From Paracoccus sp. Z118 (lineage in GTDB: Bacteria; Pseudomonadota; Alphaproteobacteria; Rhodobacterales; Rhodobacteraceae), in assembly GCF_019061185.1 (NCBI RefSeq), contig NZ_JAHQZU010000002.1, positions 206,626 through 270,625 on the forward strand: a stretch of 64,000 nucleotides of DNA, given 5' to 3'. Positions 10,203 to 18,476 of the stretch are shown one piece after another (within the stretch, counting starts at the first letter, position 1; each line of letters opens with the position of its first letter). Below the pieces are notes generated by a model that saw only the letters and a list, made by a program, of their open reading frames with translations, was not told the origin of the DNA and searched no databases. A program made the position numbers and the translations under genes.

Positions 10203-11911
10203 TCTTCTTCGTCCAAATATCCCGCGGGGATGGATGGGGTTTCGACCCCATCCAGGGGGCGCGCAGCCCCCGCTTCTTGGGGCGCCTCGCCCCCGCCGCG
10301 TCGCTTGGTCCGCCCATGCCGCACGCCCGCCCGAGCCCCCTCGGCGTCAAAGACATTCGGCGTGTCGATCATCGCCTCCAGCGTCTCCAGCCGGTCGGCC
10401 TCGGCCGCGGGCTTGTCCCAGCGGATGCGGCTGATCCGGGGGAAGCGCATGGCGACGCCGGACTTGTGGCGGGCCGAGCGGTTGACCCCCTCGAAGGCGA
10501 CCTCGACCACCAGCTTCGGCGCGACGGCCCTCACCGGGCCGAAGCGCTCGGTCGTGTTGGCCCGCACGAAGCGGTCGAGTTCGCGCAGTTCCTCGTCGGT
10601 GAAGCCGAAATAGGCCTTGCCGACCGGGACCAGCGCATCATCTGACCACAGGCCGAAGGTGAAGTCGGAATAGAACCCCGAGCGGCGCCCGTGCCCGCGC
10701 TGCGCATACATCAGCACGGCATCCACGACGCGGGGGTCGCGTTTCCACTTGAACCACGGCCCGCGCGGGCGACCCCCGACATAGGGCGCGTCGCGGCGCT
10801 TGATCATCACCCCCTCGATCACCGGCGCCGGCGGTTCGGCACGCAGGGCGGCCAAGTCGTCCCATGTCCCGAACGGCAAAAGCTGCGAGATGTCGATGCG
10901 GTCCGACCGGAAATCGGCGGCCTCCAGCACCTTGCGGCGTTCGATCAGGGGCAGCGGGCGCAGGTCCGCACCGCCCCAGATCAGCAGGTCATAGACGCGC
11001 AGCCCCGCCGGATGGCTGGTCAGCAGCGCGCGGCTGACGGTCTTGCGGTTCAGCCGCTGCTGCAGGTCGTTGAAGGTGGCGACCGCGCCTTCACGCCGGA
11101 CCAGCAGCTCCCCATCGACAGCGCCTTCCCAGTTCATCTCGTCGATCAGGTCGGGGAAGGCGCCGGAGATGTCCTCTCCGGTCCGGGAATAGAGCCGCCG
11201 GACGCCGCCCTCGCTGACCGCCTGCACGCGGATGCCATCCCATTTCCATTCTGCGATGTGCTCGGCGGGGTCGAGCCCGCGCAGCTCCTCAAGGGTGATC
11301 GGGGTGGACAGCATCACCGGCCGGAACGGCGCGAGCGCAGCGCGATCGGGGCGCGGGCCGCCCTCGATCCAGGCGAAAAGCTCGGGATATGGGGGGTTGA
11401 GGCCGTGCCAGATTTCCTCGATCTCCGCGAGTGTCGGGCCGCCCATCTGCGCCAGCGCGGTGCGGGCAAGCCGCGCGGACAGGCCGACCCGCAGGTTGCC
11501 GGTGGCGAGCTTCAGGAAGGCCAACCGCTCGGACGGGCCGAGGCGGTCCAGCACCCCGGCAATGGCGGCGGGCAGGCCGGCCTTGCCGGTGGTTTCCAGC
11601 AGGCGCACGGCGTCGGCCAGCGGCAGGTCGGCCCCGCCCGGCCCCTCCCAGATCAGCGCGATGGTTTCGGCCAGATCGCCCACGAAGTCGTAGGACAGCG
11701 CGAACAGCACCTCGTCGAACCGCTCCGCCGCCAACCCTCGCAGCAGGCCGGGGGTGACGGCGCGCAGCTTGAGATCGCCGGTCAGCGCGGCGAGGGCATG
11801 GCCGCGGTCCGGATCGGCGGTGCGTTCGAGGTAGTGCTGCAAAATCGTCAGCTTGGCATTGCGGGCCGGCGTGAAGGCCAGCCGCTCCAGCAGGGCGGCG
11901 AAGGCTTTCAT
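10199..11911 (-). CDS. Cisplatin damage response ATP-dependent DNA ligase
   Basis: 570 residues with an N-terminal DNA-binding domain, an adenylation domain and an OB-fold. The nucleotidyl lysine motif WKWDGIR places the catalytic lysine at 223. Later motifs include DGELLV, EGVMIKRRDAPYVGGR and WFKWKRDP. It seals nicks with ATP as part of the ligase-associated repair module. I chose the ATG at 11911 because conserved sequence starts there (MKAFAALLERLAFTPARNAKL). The last about 30 residues (from RRGGGEAPQEAG to YLDEEE) are encoded by an intergenic-type repeat element and look acquired. The stop overlaps the helicase ATG (ATGA). Confidence 0.95.
   Translation of the reverse strand: MKAFAALLERLAFTPARNAKLTILQHYLERTADPDRGHALAALTGDLKLRAVTPGLLRGLAAERFDEVLFALSYDFVGDLAETIALIWEGPGGADLPLADAVRLLETTGKAGLPAAIAGVLDRLGPSERLAFLKLATGNLRVGLSARLARTALAQMGGPTLAEIEEIWHGLNPPYPELFAWIEGGPRPDRAALAPFRPVMLSTPITLEELRGLDPAEHIAEWKWDGIRVQAVSEGGVRRLYSRTGEDISGAFPDLIDEMNWEGAVDGELLVRREGAVATFNDLQQRLNRKTVSRALLTSHPAGLRVYDLLIWGGADLRPLPLIERRKVLEAADFRSDRIDISQLLPFGTWDDLAALRAEPPAPVIEGVMIKRRDAPYVGGRPRGPWFKWKRDPRVVDAVLMYAQRGHGRRSGFYSDFTFGLWSDDALVPVGKAYFGFTDEELRELDRFVRANTTERFGPVRAVAPKLVVEVAFEGVNRSARHKSGVAMRFPRISRIRWDKPAAEADRLETLEAMIDTPNVFDAEGARAGVRHGRTKRRGGGEAPQEAGAARPLDGVETPSIPAGYLDEEE
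10202..10293 (-). repeat. Hairpin-plus-tail repeat, copy A (inside ligase 3' end)
   Basis: Three GC hairpins (stems 10232-10240/10245-10253 around a TTCG loop; 10255-10260/10266-10271; 10279-10284/10288-10293) are followed on the minus strand by a tail, GGATATTTGGACGAAGAAGA. The tail supplies the last codons of the ligase. The tail matches copy B in inverted orientation and, more loosely, copy C near 48.7 kb. Confidence 0.75.
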
Positions 11912-11926
11912 GCGGCACCGCCGCGC

Positions 11927-11979
11927 GGGGGGCTGTCTGCCCCCCGAACCCCCCGAGGATATTTGCGCGAAGAAGAATG
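11927..11979 (+). repeat. Hairpin-plus-tail repeat, copy B (upstream of ligase)
   Basis: A perfect 7-bp GC hairpin (11927-11945, loop TGTCT) is followed by GAGGATATTTGCGCGAAGAA. It fills the 70-bp gap between the exonuclease stop and the ligase ATG. Its orientation is opposite to copy A, so the two tails face outward on either side of the ligase gene. Confidence 0.75.
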
Positions 11980-11981
11980 GC

Positions 11982-12977
11982 TCATTCCGCCTCGTCCTCG
12001 TAGCCGACCAGCCGCAGGGGGCGGGCATCAAGGCCGTTCAACTCGCACCAGCGGACGACGCCTTCTTCGGCGCCGTGCGTGACCCACACCTGCTCCGGTC
12101 GCAGTTCGGCCAGCGTCTGCGTCAATTGCGGCCAATCGACATGGTCGCTGATGACGAGTGGCAGTTCCACCCCCCGCTGGCGAGCGCGGGCGCGCACCGC
12201 CATCCAGCCGGAGGCGAAGCAGATCACCGGATCGCGGAAACGCTGGACCCAAGGGGAGGCAAAGGCGGAGGGCGGGGCGATGACCACCTGCCCCTCGATC
12301 TCCTTCGGGGTGGTCGCGGGGCGCAGGTCGCCCAAGGGGATGCCCTGCTCGACATGGTAATCGGTCAGCCGCTGCATGGCACCGTGCAGGTGGACGGGCG
12401 CCTCAAAGCCCGCCTGCCGCAGTAGCGCGATCACCCGCTGCGCCTTGCCGAGGGCATAGGCGCCGACCAGATGCGCGCGGCCGGGAAACTCGGCCATGCT
12501 GGCGAGCAGCCTTGCGATCTCGTGCGCTGGGTCGGGGTGCTTGAAGACCGGCAGCCCGAACGTCGCCTCGGTCACGAAGATGTCGCAGGGGACCGGCTCC
12601 CACGGGGCGCAGACGAGGTTCGGGGTGCGGCAGTAGTCGCCCGAGACGGTGATCACCGGCCCGTCGTCGCAGGCCAGCCGGATCTGCGCCGAGCCGAGGA
12701 TGTGGCCGGCGGGATGGAAGCTGACCTCGACCCCGCCGATGCGGGCCGGGCCATCCGCGGCCTGGCGGGCGGCGGTGAAGTTCTCGCCATAGCGGATCGC
12801 CATGATGTCCAGCGTCTCGCGTGTCGCCATCACCGCGCCGTGCCCGGCCCGCGCGTGATCGCCGTGGCCGTGGGTGATCAGCGCGCGCGGCACCGGGCGC
12901 ACCGGGTCGATGAAGAAATCGCCCGCCGGGCAAAAAAGCCCCGCATCGGTCGGAAACAGGAAGTCGTCGGCGCGCAT
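11982..12977 (-). CDS. Ligase-associated DNA exonuclease (metallo-beta-lactamase fold)
   Basis: 331 residues of the MBL/beta-CASP family. The zinc motif THGHGDHARAG is at about 35-45. Further ligands lie in FHPAGHILGSAQIRL and SGDYCRTPNLVCAPWEPVPCD, and the C-terminal TEATFG and VISDHVDWPQL segments are typical of the family. It is the Exo member of the Lhr/ligase/MPE module and acts as a nuclease in DNA repair. I chose the ATG at 12977 (MRADDFLFPTDAGLFCPAG); the upstream in-frame extension to 13049 is not conserved in character. It is first in the minus-strand operon, 101 bp from the divergent GST gene. Confidence 0.93.
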   Translation of the reverse strand: MRADDFLFPTDAGLFCPAGDFFIDPVRPVPRALITHGHGDHARAGHGAVMATRETLDIMAIRYGENFTAARQAADGPARIGGVEVSFHPAGHILGSAQIRLACDDGPVITVSGDYCRTPNLVCAPWEPVPCDIFVTEATFGLPVFKHPDPAHEIARLLASMAEFPGRAHLVGAYALGKAQRVIALLRQAGFEAPVHLHGAMQRLTDYHVEQGIPLGDLRPATTPKEIEGQVVIAPPSAFASPWVQRFRDPVICFASGWMAVRARARQRGVELPLVISDHVDWPQLTQTLAELRPEQVWVTHGAEEGVVRWCELNGLDARPLRLVGYEDEAE

Positions 12978-13078
12978 TGGGTCAGAACGCGCCGGACCGT
13001 CGGCGGGTTGCCCGGCGGCGTTCACGCAGCGCGCCGCCGGCCGCATCATGCGCCTGCGTATCGCCGGAAGGAGCAGCC

Positions 13079-13690
13079 ATGCCGACCCTTTACCACGCGC
13101 CGATGAGCCGCTCGACCTCGATCCTCGCGCTGGTCCACGAGCTGGGCGACCCCGAGGATCTGGAGATCGTCCGCGTCACCATTCCCCGCGCCGACGGCTC
13201 CGAGGGGCCGGACCCGAGGAACCCGCATCCCGAGAAGAAGGTGCCGGTCCTCGTGGATGAGGGCGAGCTGATCCGCGAGCGCGGCGCGATCATCGTGTGG
13301 CTGACCGAGCGCTACCCCTCCGCCCTCGCGCCGCTGGCCGGGCAGAAGAACCGCGGCACGTTCCTGAAGTGGCTGTTCTGGTATCAGGGCGTCTTCGAGC
13401 CGGTCGTGATCTTCGATCACATCAAACTGGACGATCCCATCGTCAACGCGACCTTCCGCGACCTGCCCACCGCGATCGGGCAGATCGAGGATGCGCTGGC
13501 CGGTGGGGACTATCTGCTCGGCGACAGCTATTCCGCCGCCGACCTGCTGATCGCCGGCGCGTTCGGCTGGTTCCGGCACCTGATCCCGGAAACGGGACCG
13601 ATCGGGTCATGGGTAGAGCGGTGTCAGGGCCGCGAGGCCGCGCGGCGGGCGATGGCCGAGGACGGGGCGGAGCGCGGCGGACCGGCCTGA
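13079..13690 (+). CDS. Glutathione S-transferase family protein
   Basis: 203 residues. The thioredoxin-like N-terminal domain begins MPTLYHAPMSRSTSILALVHELG, contains the cis-proline segment KKVPVLVDEGELIRERGAIIVWL, and is followed by an all-helical C-terminal domain (YLLGDSYSAADLLIAG). GSTs conjugate or reduce electrophiles with glutathione; the substrate is unknown. A GGAAGGA lies 6 bp before the ATG. The last 67 bp overlap, on the opposite strand, the 3' end of the EamA gene. Confidence 0.9.
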   Translation: MPTLYHAPMSRSTSILALVHELGDPEDLEIVRVTIPRADGSEGPDPRNPHPEKKVPVLVDEGELIRERGAIIVWLTERYPSALAPLAGQKNRGTFLKWLFWYQGVFEPVVIFDHIKLDDPIVNATFRDLPTAIGQIEDALAGGDYLLGDSYSAADLLIAGAFGWFRHLIPETGPIGSWVERCQGREAARRAMAEDGAERGGPA

Positions 13691-14592
13691 AGCGTCGCAG
13701 GCGGCACCCGCGCCAGCTGCACCATCAGGATGCCGGCCGCCACGATGATCGAGCCGATCACGTCCGACGCCCCGAACCGCTCGCCCAGCAGGACTGCGGC
13801 GACAGCGACGCCGAAGGGCGGCGACAGGAAATGGAAGGTCGCCGCCCGCACCGCCCCTACCCGCTGGACCAGCTGGAACCAGATGAACGTCGCCCCGATC
13901 CCCGGCGCGACGATGGTGTAGAGGAAGGCGAGGACGAGCTCTCCGCTCCACCGGATCGGCAGCCCGCGTTCCAGCAGCAGCGCCGGCAGCAACAGCGCCG
14001 CCGCGCCGATGGCCATCTGGACGCCCACCGCCATCAGCACGTTGCGCCCGCCGCCTGCGCCCCGAACGCTCAGCGTGGCGACGGCCAGCGCCACCACGGC
14101 GATCAGGCACAGCACCGTGCCGAACAGGTCCAGCCCCTGCGTCAGCCGCACCCCCATGATCAGCGCGACGCCCGCAAGGCCGGTGATCAGCCCGGCAATG
14201 GCGACGGGGCGCAGCCGCTCGCCCATGAACAGCCCGCCGAACATCGCCACCAGCAGCGGCATCATCGAGGCGATGATCGCGGCGGCCGACGCCTCGACCG
14301 TCTGCATCCCCATCCAGTTGAGCCCGAGATAGAGCGCGTTCTGGCAGAGGCCGAAGATGATCAGCGCCCGCCATTCGCGGGCGGAAAAATCCATCCGCTG
14401 GCCGAGCAGCCGGGCAAGTCCGATAGCGAGGATCGCCGACAGGGTGAAGCGGATCACCAGCGCCGTCAGCGGCGGGGCGTCCACGACGATGATCCGCGTC
14501 GTCGTGAAGGCCGACGCCCAGATGAACGCGAAGGAAATGCCCATCAGCAGCGCCTTGCCGTCCAATCCCGCCCCTCCTCCGATCACCGCCAC
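13624..14592 (-). CDS. EamA/DMT-superfamily transporter
   Basis: 322 residues with about ten transmembrane helices arranged as two EamA repeats (about 14-140 and 155-295). The signature segments AFIWASAFTTTRIIVVDAPP and WMGMQTVEASAAAIIASMMP lie in the first repeat. Family members export amino acids and other metabolites; the substrate cannot be read from sequence. The 3' end converges on and overlaps the GST gene by 67 bp, an unusually long convergent overlap. The C-terminal tail after residue 300 is Ala/Pro/Arg rich and may be dispensable. Confidence 0.9.
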   Translation of the reverse strand: MAVIGGGAGLDGKALLMGISFAFIWASAFTTTRIIVVDAPPLTALVIRFTLSAILAIGLARLLGQRMDFSAREWRALIIFGLCQNALYLGLNWMGMQTVEASAAAIIASMMPLLVAMFGGLFMGERLRPVAIAGLITGLAGVALIMGVRLTQGLDLFGTVLCLIAVVALAVATLSVRGAGGGRNVLMAVGVQMAIGAAALLLPALLLERGLPIRWSGELVLAFLYTIVAPGIGATFIWFQLVQRVGAVRAATFHFLSPPFGVAVAAVLLGERFGASDVIGSIIVAAGILMVQLARVPPATLQAGPPRSAPSSAIARRAASRP

Positions 14593-14663
14593 GCAAGGCG
14601 CGCCGGGACACTAGAGGCAGGGGGCGCGGGGAATGTCCACCCGGCGCGTGAGACTGGCCGCGC

Positions 14664-15278
14664 TCAGCCCGGCAGGCGGGCGCGGCGCTCGGCCTCGGCC
14701 AGATCCTCGGGGGTGTTGACGTTGAAGAACGGATCGCCGCCGAAGAATGCGACCCGGCGGGCGCCCTGCTCCTCGGCCCAGACGGCGGGACGGCGGACGC
14801 CTTCGGCCAGGGCGCGGCGAAGCGGCTCGCGCAGGCTCACATCCCAAGCGGCGAGGGTCGGGTGATCGCGCCCCTCGTGTGTCGCCATGGCGACCGGTCC
14901 GCCCGCCGCCAGCAGCCGCGCGGCGAGATCGCGGGGCAGGAAAGGCGTGTCGGCCGATGCGGTGACGATCCGGGCGAAGCCCTGCGCCGCCGCCCAGTCC
15001 ATCCCCGCCAGCACCCCGGCGAGCGGGCCGGGGCGATCCGGCGTTCCGTCCGGCAGGCGGTCGGGCAGGACCGGCAGGCCGAAGGAACGGAACCGTTCTG
15101 GGTCGCCGTTGGCGCTGATCGCGCGGACGCAGCCCAGCCGTTCGACGACATGGGCGATCATCGGGCGGCCCGCGAGCGGCAGCAGCGCCTTGTCGATGCC
15201 GCCCGGCCCCGCTCCGTGTCCCGCCGCCTGCATCCGGCGCGAGGCGCCGCCTGCCAGAATGATCCCCGCGTGTTCCAT
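14664..15278 (-). CDS. mobA: Molybdenum cofactor guanylyltransferase MobA
   Basis: 204 residues of the nucleotidyltransferase fold. The GTP-binding signature ILAGGASRRM (7-16) is followed by DKALLPLAGRPMIAHVVERL, and later blocks are ASADTPFLP and HPTLAAWDVSL. MobA attaches GMP to molybdopterin to give the MGD cofactor for DMSO-reductase-family enzymes. An insertion of about eight Gly/Ala-rich residues separates RRM from DKA. The gene is divergent from a DUF2478 gene that often accompanies molybdenum genes in this order. Confidence 0.95.
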   Translation of the reverse strand: MEHAGIILAGGASRRMQAAGHGAGPGGIDKALLPLAGRPMIAHVVERLGCVRAISANGDPERFRSFGLPVLPDRLPDGTPDRPGPLAGVLAGMDWAAAQGFARIVTASADTPFLPRDLAARLLAAGGPVAMATHEGRDHPTLAAWDVSLREPLRRALAEGVRRPAVWAEEQGARRVAFFGGDPFFNVNTPEDLAEAERRARLPG

Positions 15279-15384
15279 ACTCGCAGCTTGCCCGGCGCGG
15301 CGGCGGGCGCAAGCCCGCGCGACCGATCGGCGCAGCGCCGAAACACCGATTGCCGCTGCGGGGCGGCGTCCCTATCATCGCCCC

Positions 15385-15897
15385 ATGCTCGCCTATGTCA
15401 CCTCCGCCGACGAGTCCGGTGCCGCCAGCCTGCTGTTTGCCGACATCGCCCGCAGGCTCGCGGCCGAGGGGCTGCGGCTGGCCGGGGCGGTGCAGGTCAA
15501 CCATGATCGCGGGGCGGATTGCAGTTGCGACATGGACCTGACGGTGCTGGGCGACGGCGGGCCGGCGGTGCGGATCTCGCAATCGCTGGGGAACGGCGCG
15601 GGGGGCTGTCGGCTGGACAGCGGGGCGCTGGCGCTCGCCGTTGGCCGGGCGGCGCGGGTGCTGGAGGGCGGGGCCGACCTCGTCATCGTCAACAAGTTCG
15701 GCAGGCAGGAGGCCGAGGGTGGCGGTTTTCGCGAGCTGATCGCCGAAGCGCTCGCCCAGGGCACGCCGGTGCTGATCGCCGTCGCGCCGAAGTTCCAGGC
15801 CGCTTTCACGGATTTCGCGGGCGATCTGGCGCAGCCGCTCGCGCCTGAAGACGCGCTGGACTGGTGCCGCGCCGCCGCGCTGCATCCGGCGGGCTGA
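15385..15897 (+). CDS. DUF2478 family protein
   Basis: 170 residues, beginning MLAYVTSADESGAASLLFADIARRLAAEGLRLAG. The acidic Cys-rich block GADCSCDMDLTVL and a Walker-B-like DLVIVNKFGRQEAEGGGFREL follow, giving a P-loop-like NTPase layout without a clear Walker A. The family has no established function. Its repeated association with molybdenum genes, here divergent from mobA, suggests a role in molybdate or molybdenum-cofactor metabolism. That role is inference. It is followed 6 bp later by a TusA-like gene, so a small operon is likely. Confidence 0.85.
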   Translation: MLAYVTSADESGAASLLFADIARRLAAEGLRLAGAVQVNHDRGADCSCDMDLTVLGDGGPAVRISQSLGNGAGGCRLDSGALALAVGRAARVLEGGADLVIVNKFGRQEAEGGGFRELIAEALAQGTPVLIAVAPKFQAAFTDFAGDLAQPLAPEDALDWCRAAALHPAG

Positions 15898-15903
15898 GGG
15901 CGG

Positions 15904-16149
15904 ATGCAGATCCCGTCTGCCGACGCCACGCTGCGGATCGACGCGCAGGGCCTGCTCTGCCCGCTGCCGGTGCTGAAGCTGCGCAAGGCGTTGCGGGACC
16001 TTGCGCCGGGCGCGCAGGTGCAGCTGCTCGCCACCGATCCCGCCGCCGTCATCGACGTGCCGCATTTCTGCCAGCAGGGCGGCCACGAACTGCTTTCGGT
16101 CGAGCCGTCCGAAAACGGCGCGCGGCTGTTCACCGTCCGCCGGGGCTGA
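15904..16149 (+). CDS. TusA-family sulfurtransferase
   Basis: 81 residues with the hallmark DAQGLLCPLPVLKLRKAL; Cys19 of the CPxP motif is the sulfur carrier. Family members relay persulfide sulfur for tRNA thiolation, molybdenum-cofactor sulfuration or sulfur oxidation. Its position beside DUF2478 and mobA makes a link to molybdoenzyme maturation attractive, but this is inference. It starts 6 bp after the preceding stop. Confidence 0.9.
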   Translation: MQIPSADATLRIDAQGLLCPLPVLKLRKALRDLAPGAQVQLLATDPAAVIDVPHFCQQGGHELLSVEPSENGARLFTVRRG

Positions 16150-16227
16150 CGCCTTCCATCTGCTTGCACCCGCGCCCCACCGGTGGTTCTGTGCCGCCGG
16201 GCGTCGGAGACAGGAGGGGCAAGCGCC

Positions 16228-17154
16228 GTGCTGGCGATATTCCTGCAGACGCTGCCGTTCTTTGCGTTGATCGGACTGGGCTGGGTCGCCGGGCGCACCC
16301 GCTTCTTCCCGGCCGAGGCGACGGCCTGGCTGACCCGCTTCGTCTTCTATTTCGCATTGTCGGCGATGCTGTTCCGCTTTGCCGCGACGCTGGACCTTGC
16401 CGCGCTGTTCGACTGGCGCTTCGTTCTGGCCTATCTGGTCGGATCGGGCGCGGTCTGGGCGGCGGGCTTCGTGGTCGCCCGCCGCCGGGGCGCCTCGCCC
16501 GCCGAGGCGGCGATGGAGGCGCATACCGGCATGACGGGCAATACCGGCTTTCTCGGCGTGCCGATGCTGGTCGTCATGTTGGGCGAGCCGGCCATCGGGC
16601 CGGTGCTGATGGTGCTGACGCTGGACATGATCGTGTTCTCGACGGTCATCACGCTGATCATCGCGGCTTCGCGGCACCAGCGGGTGGGCCTTGCCACGTT
16701 GCTGGCGGCGCTGCGCGGGGTGATCGCCAACCCGATGATCGTGTCGATGGCCGCCGGGCTGGCCTGGGCGGCGCTGAGCCTGCCGCTGCCCGCGCCCGCC
16801 GCCGAGTTCCTGACGCTGCTCGGCAATGCCGCGACGCCCGGCGCGCTGTTCGCCATCGGCGCCTCGCTGGCCGCCCGCCCCGTGGGACGGATCGGCCCGG
16901 CCGCATGGCTCAGCTTCGCCAAGCTGGTGCTGCATCCCGCCGCCGTGGCGCTGGCGGCGCTGGCCTTCGGCGTCGCCTCGGGGCCTGCGGGCGTCATGGT
17001 GGCCGCCGCGGCGCTGCCGGTGGCGGGCAATGTCTACATGCTCGCCCATCATTTCCGGGTCGCCGAGCAGCGGGTCTCGGCCGCGATCCTCATCTCCACC
17101 GCGGTCAGCATCCTGACCATTCCCGCAGTGATCCATGCCATTTCGAAAGGGTGA
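16228..17154 (+). CDS. AEC (auxin efflux carrier) family transporter
   Basis: 308 residues with about ten hydrophobic helices. The family blocks GMTGNTGFLGVPML and NPMIVSMAAGLAWA are visible, and the C-terminus reads PVAGNVYMLAHHFRV. AEC proteins are inner-membrane exporters or carriers of organic acids; the substrate is unknown. I chose the GTG at 16228 because AGGAGGGG precedes it and hydrophobic sequence starts at once. It ends 3 bp before the crotonase gene, with which it is probably co-transcribed. Confidence 0.88.
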   Translation: MLAIFLQTLPFFALIGLGWVAGRTRFFPAEATAWLTRFVFYFALSAMLFRFAATLDLAALFDWRFVLAYLVGSGAVWAAGFVVARRRGASPAEAAMEAHTGMTGNTGFLGVPMLVVMLGEPAIGPVLMVLTLDMIVFSTVITLIIAASRHQRVGLATLLAALRGVIANPMIVSMAAGLAWAALSLPLPAPAAEFLTLLGNAATPGALFAIGASLAARPVGRIGPAAWLSFAKLVLHPAAVALAALAFGVASGPAGVMVAAAALPVAGNVYMLAHHFRVAEQRVSAAILISTAVSILTIPAVIHAISKG

Positions 17155-17157
17155 ACC

Positions 17158-17964
17158 ATGCGCAAGATCTCGGAACTCCAGCTCACCAACCTGCTGTTCT
17201 CGATGGACGAGGACGGCATCGCGGTCGTCACGCTGAACCGCCCCGCCAAGCGCAACGCGCTGGATTCGACGACGGTGGAGGAGCTGGTCGAGCTGTTTTC
17301 CACCCTGCCCCGCGCCGGCGCCCGCGCCTGCGTGCTGCGGGCCGAAGGGCCCCATTTCTGCGCCGGGCTGGATCTGGTGGAGCATTGGCAGGCCGACCGC
17401 TCGGCCGCCGATTTCATGCATCTGTGCCTGCGCTGGCACGAGGCGTTCAACAAGATGGAATATGGCGGCGTGCCGATCATCGCCGCGCTGAAGGGCGCGG
17501 TCGTCGGCGGGGGGCTTGAACTCGCGTCGGCCGCCCATATCCGGGTGGCCGACCAGTCCACCTATTTCGGCCTCCCCGAGGGGCAACGCGGCCTTTTCAC
17601 CGGCGGGGGGGCCACGATCCGGGTGGCCGACCTGATCGGCAAGGCGCGGATGATCGACATGATGCTGACCGGCCGGCTCTATCGCGGGCAGGAAGCGGTG
17701 GATGTCGGCCTTGCGCAGTATCTGGTGGAGGACAGCGAAGCCAAGGCGATGGAGCTTGCCCGCGCCGCCGCCCAGAACCCGCCGCTGTCGAACTTCGCCA
17801 TCTGCTCGGCTATCTCGCACATGCAGAACATGTCCGCGCTGGACGCCGCCTATGCCGAGTCGGTCGTCGCCGGCGTCGTCAACACGCAGGAAGCGGCCAA
17901 GGCGCGGCTGGAAGCCTTCGCCATGGGCACGGCGGCCCGCATCAAGCCCGATCAGAACCAGTAG
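17158..17964 (+). CDS. Crotonase/enoyl-CoA hydratase family protein
   Basis: 268 residues of the crotonase fold. The N-terminal core is [17 protein letters not shown], the oxyanion-hole loops are [12 protein letters not shown] and [21 protein letters not shown], and the glutamate-region segment is [17 protein letters not shown]. Members hydrate enoyl-CoA or catalyse related CoA-thioester reactions. The exact substrate is not evident. The pairing with an AEC transporter could mean a shared carboxylate substrate, which is speculative. The start lies 3 bp after the AEC stop. Confidence 0.88.
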   Translation: MRKISELQLTNLLFSMDEDGIAVVTLNRPAKRNALDSTTVEELVELFSTLPRAGARACVLRAEGPHFCAGLDLVEHWQADRSAADFMHLCLRWHEAFNKMEYGGVPIIAALKGAVVGGGLELASAAHIRVADQSTYFGLPEGQRGLFTGGGATIRVADLIGKARMIDMMLTGRLYRGQEAVDVGLAQYLVEDSEAKAMELARAAAQNPPLSNFAICSAISHMQNMSALDAAYAESVVAGVVNTQEAAKARLEAFAMGTAARIKPDQNQ

Positions 17965-17985
17965 GATCGAAATAAGCGCCAGCAC

Positions 17986-18014
17986 CTGTCCCCGCGATTC
18001 GCCTGCGCGGACAG
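17986..18014. terminator. Hairpin between convergent genes
   Basis: CTGTCCCCGCG / CGCGGACAG can pair around a nine-base loop, in the 88-bp gap between the convergent crotonase and DUF2794 genes. No clear T-run is present, so this is a weak terminator candidate for either strand. Confidence 0.35.
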
Positions 18015-18052
18015 ACTGGCGCGGAAAGCTTTACGCCGGGTTTACGGGCGCT

Positions 18053-18394
18053 TCAGACCGCGCGGATCAACTTGGAATCGAACACCCGCAGCACGGCCTT
18101 GAGGTCGTGGCCGCGTTTCAGGACCCGGCCATCCATGCCGATCACCGCATATTGCCCCTGCGCGGCCCGCAGCTTCGGGCGCTTCTCGATCCGGTAGATG
18201 GGGGTTTCCGCCGCGCGGCGGAAGATGCTGAACACCGCCACCTCGCGCAGAAAGGACATGGCGTAGTCGCGCCATTCGCCCGCCGCGACCATGCGGCCAT
18301 AGACCGAAAGGATCGCGGACAGCTCGGCCCGGTCGAAGGCGGTCTGCTCGGGGGCGGGCCGGTGGGGCGGCGCGGGGGGAAGCTGGCTCAGCAT
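18053..18394 (-). CDS. DUF2794 family protein
   Basis: 113 residues. The block VYGRMVAAGEWRDYAMSFL, then FSIFRRAAETPIYRIEKRPK, is diagnostic of this small conserved alphaproteobacterial family. The function is unknown. The start at 18394 follows the family; an in-frame ATG at 18436 would add 14 unsupported residues. A run of ten C residues lies 58-67 bp upstream of this start. Confidence 0.87.
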   Translation of the reverse strand: MLSQLPPAPPHRPAPEQTAFDRAELSAILSVYGRMVAAGEWRDYAMSFLREVAVFSIFRRAAETPIYRIEKRPKLRAAQGQYAVIGMDGRVLKRGHDLKAVLRVFDSKLIRAV

Positions 18395-18476
18395 GACCCC
18401 AAGGTGACATCCCGCCCCCCGCCGTTCAATGGGCAAGGGGCCGCGGACCGGCCCCCCCCCCGTTTTCAGCCCCGCA

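Noticed and set aside
14611..17985. A 1124-residue open frame antisense to mobA through the crotonase gene
   Set aside because: It spans several well-supported genes on both strands and has Arg/His/Gln-rich composition typical of GC-rich shadow frames.
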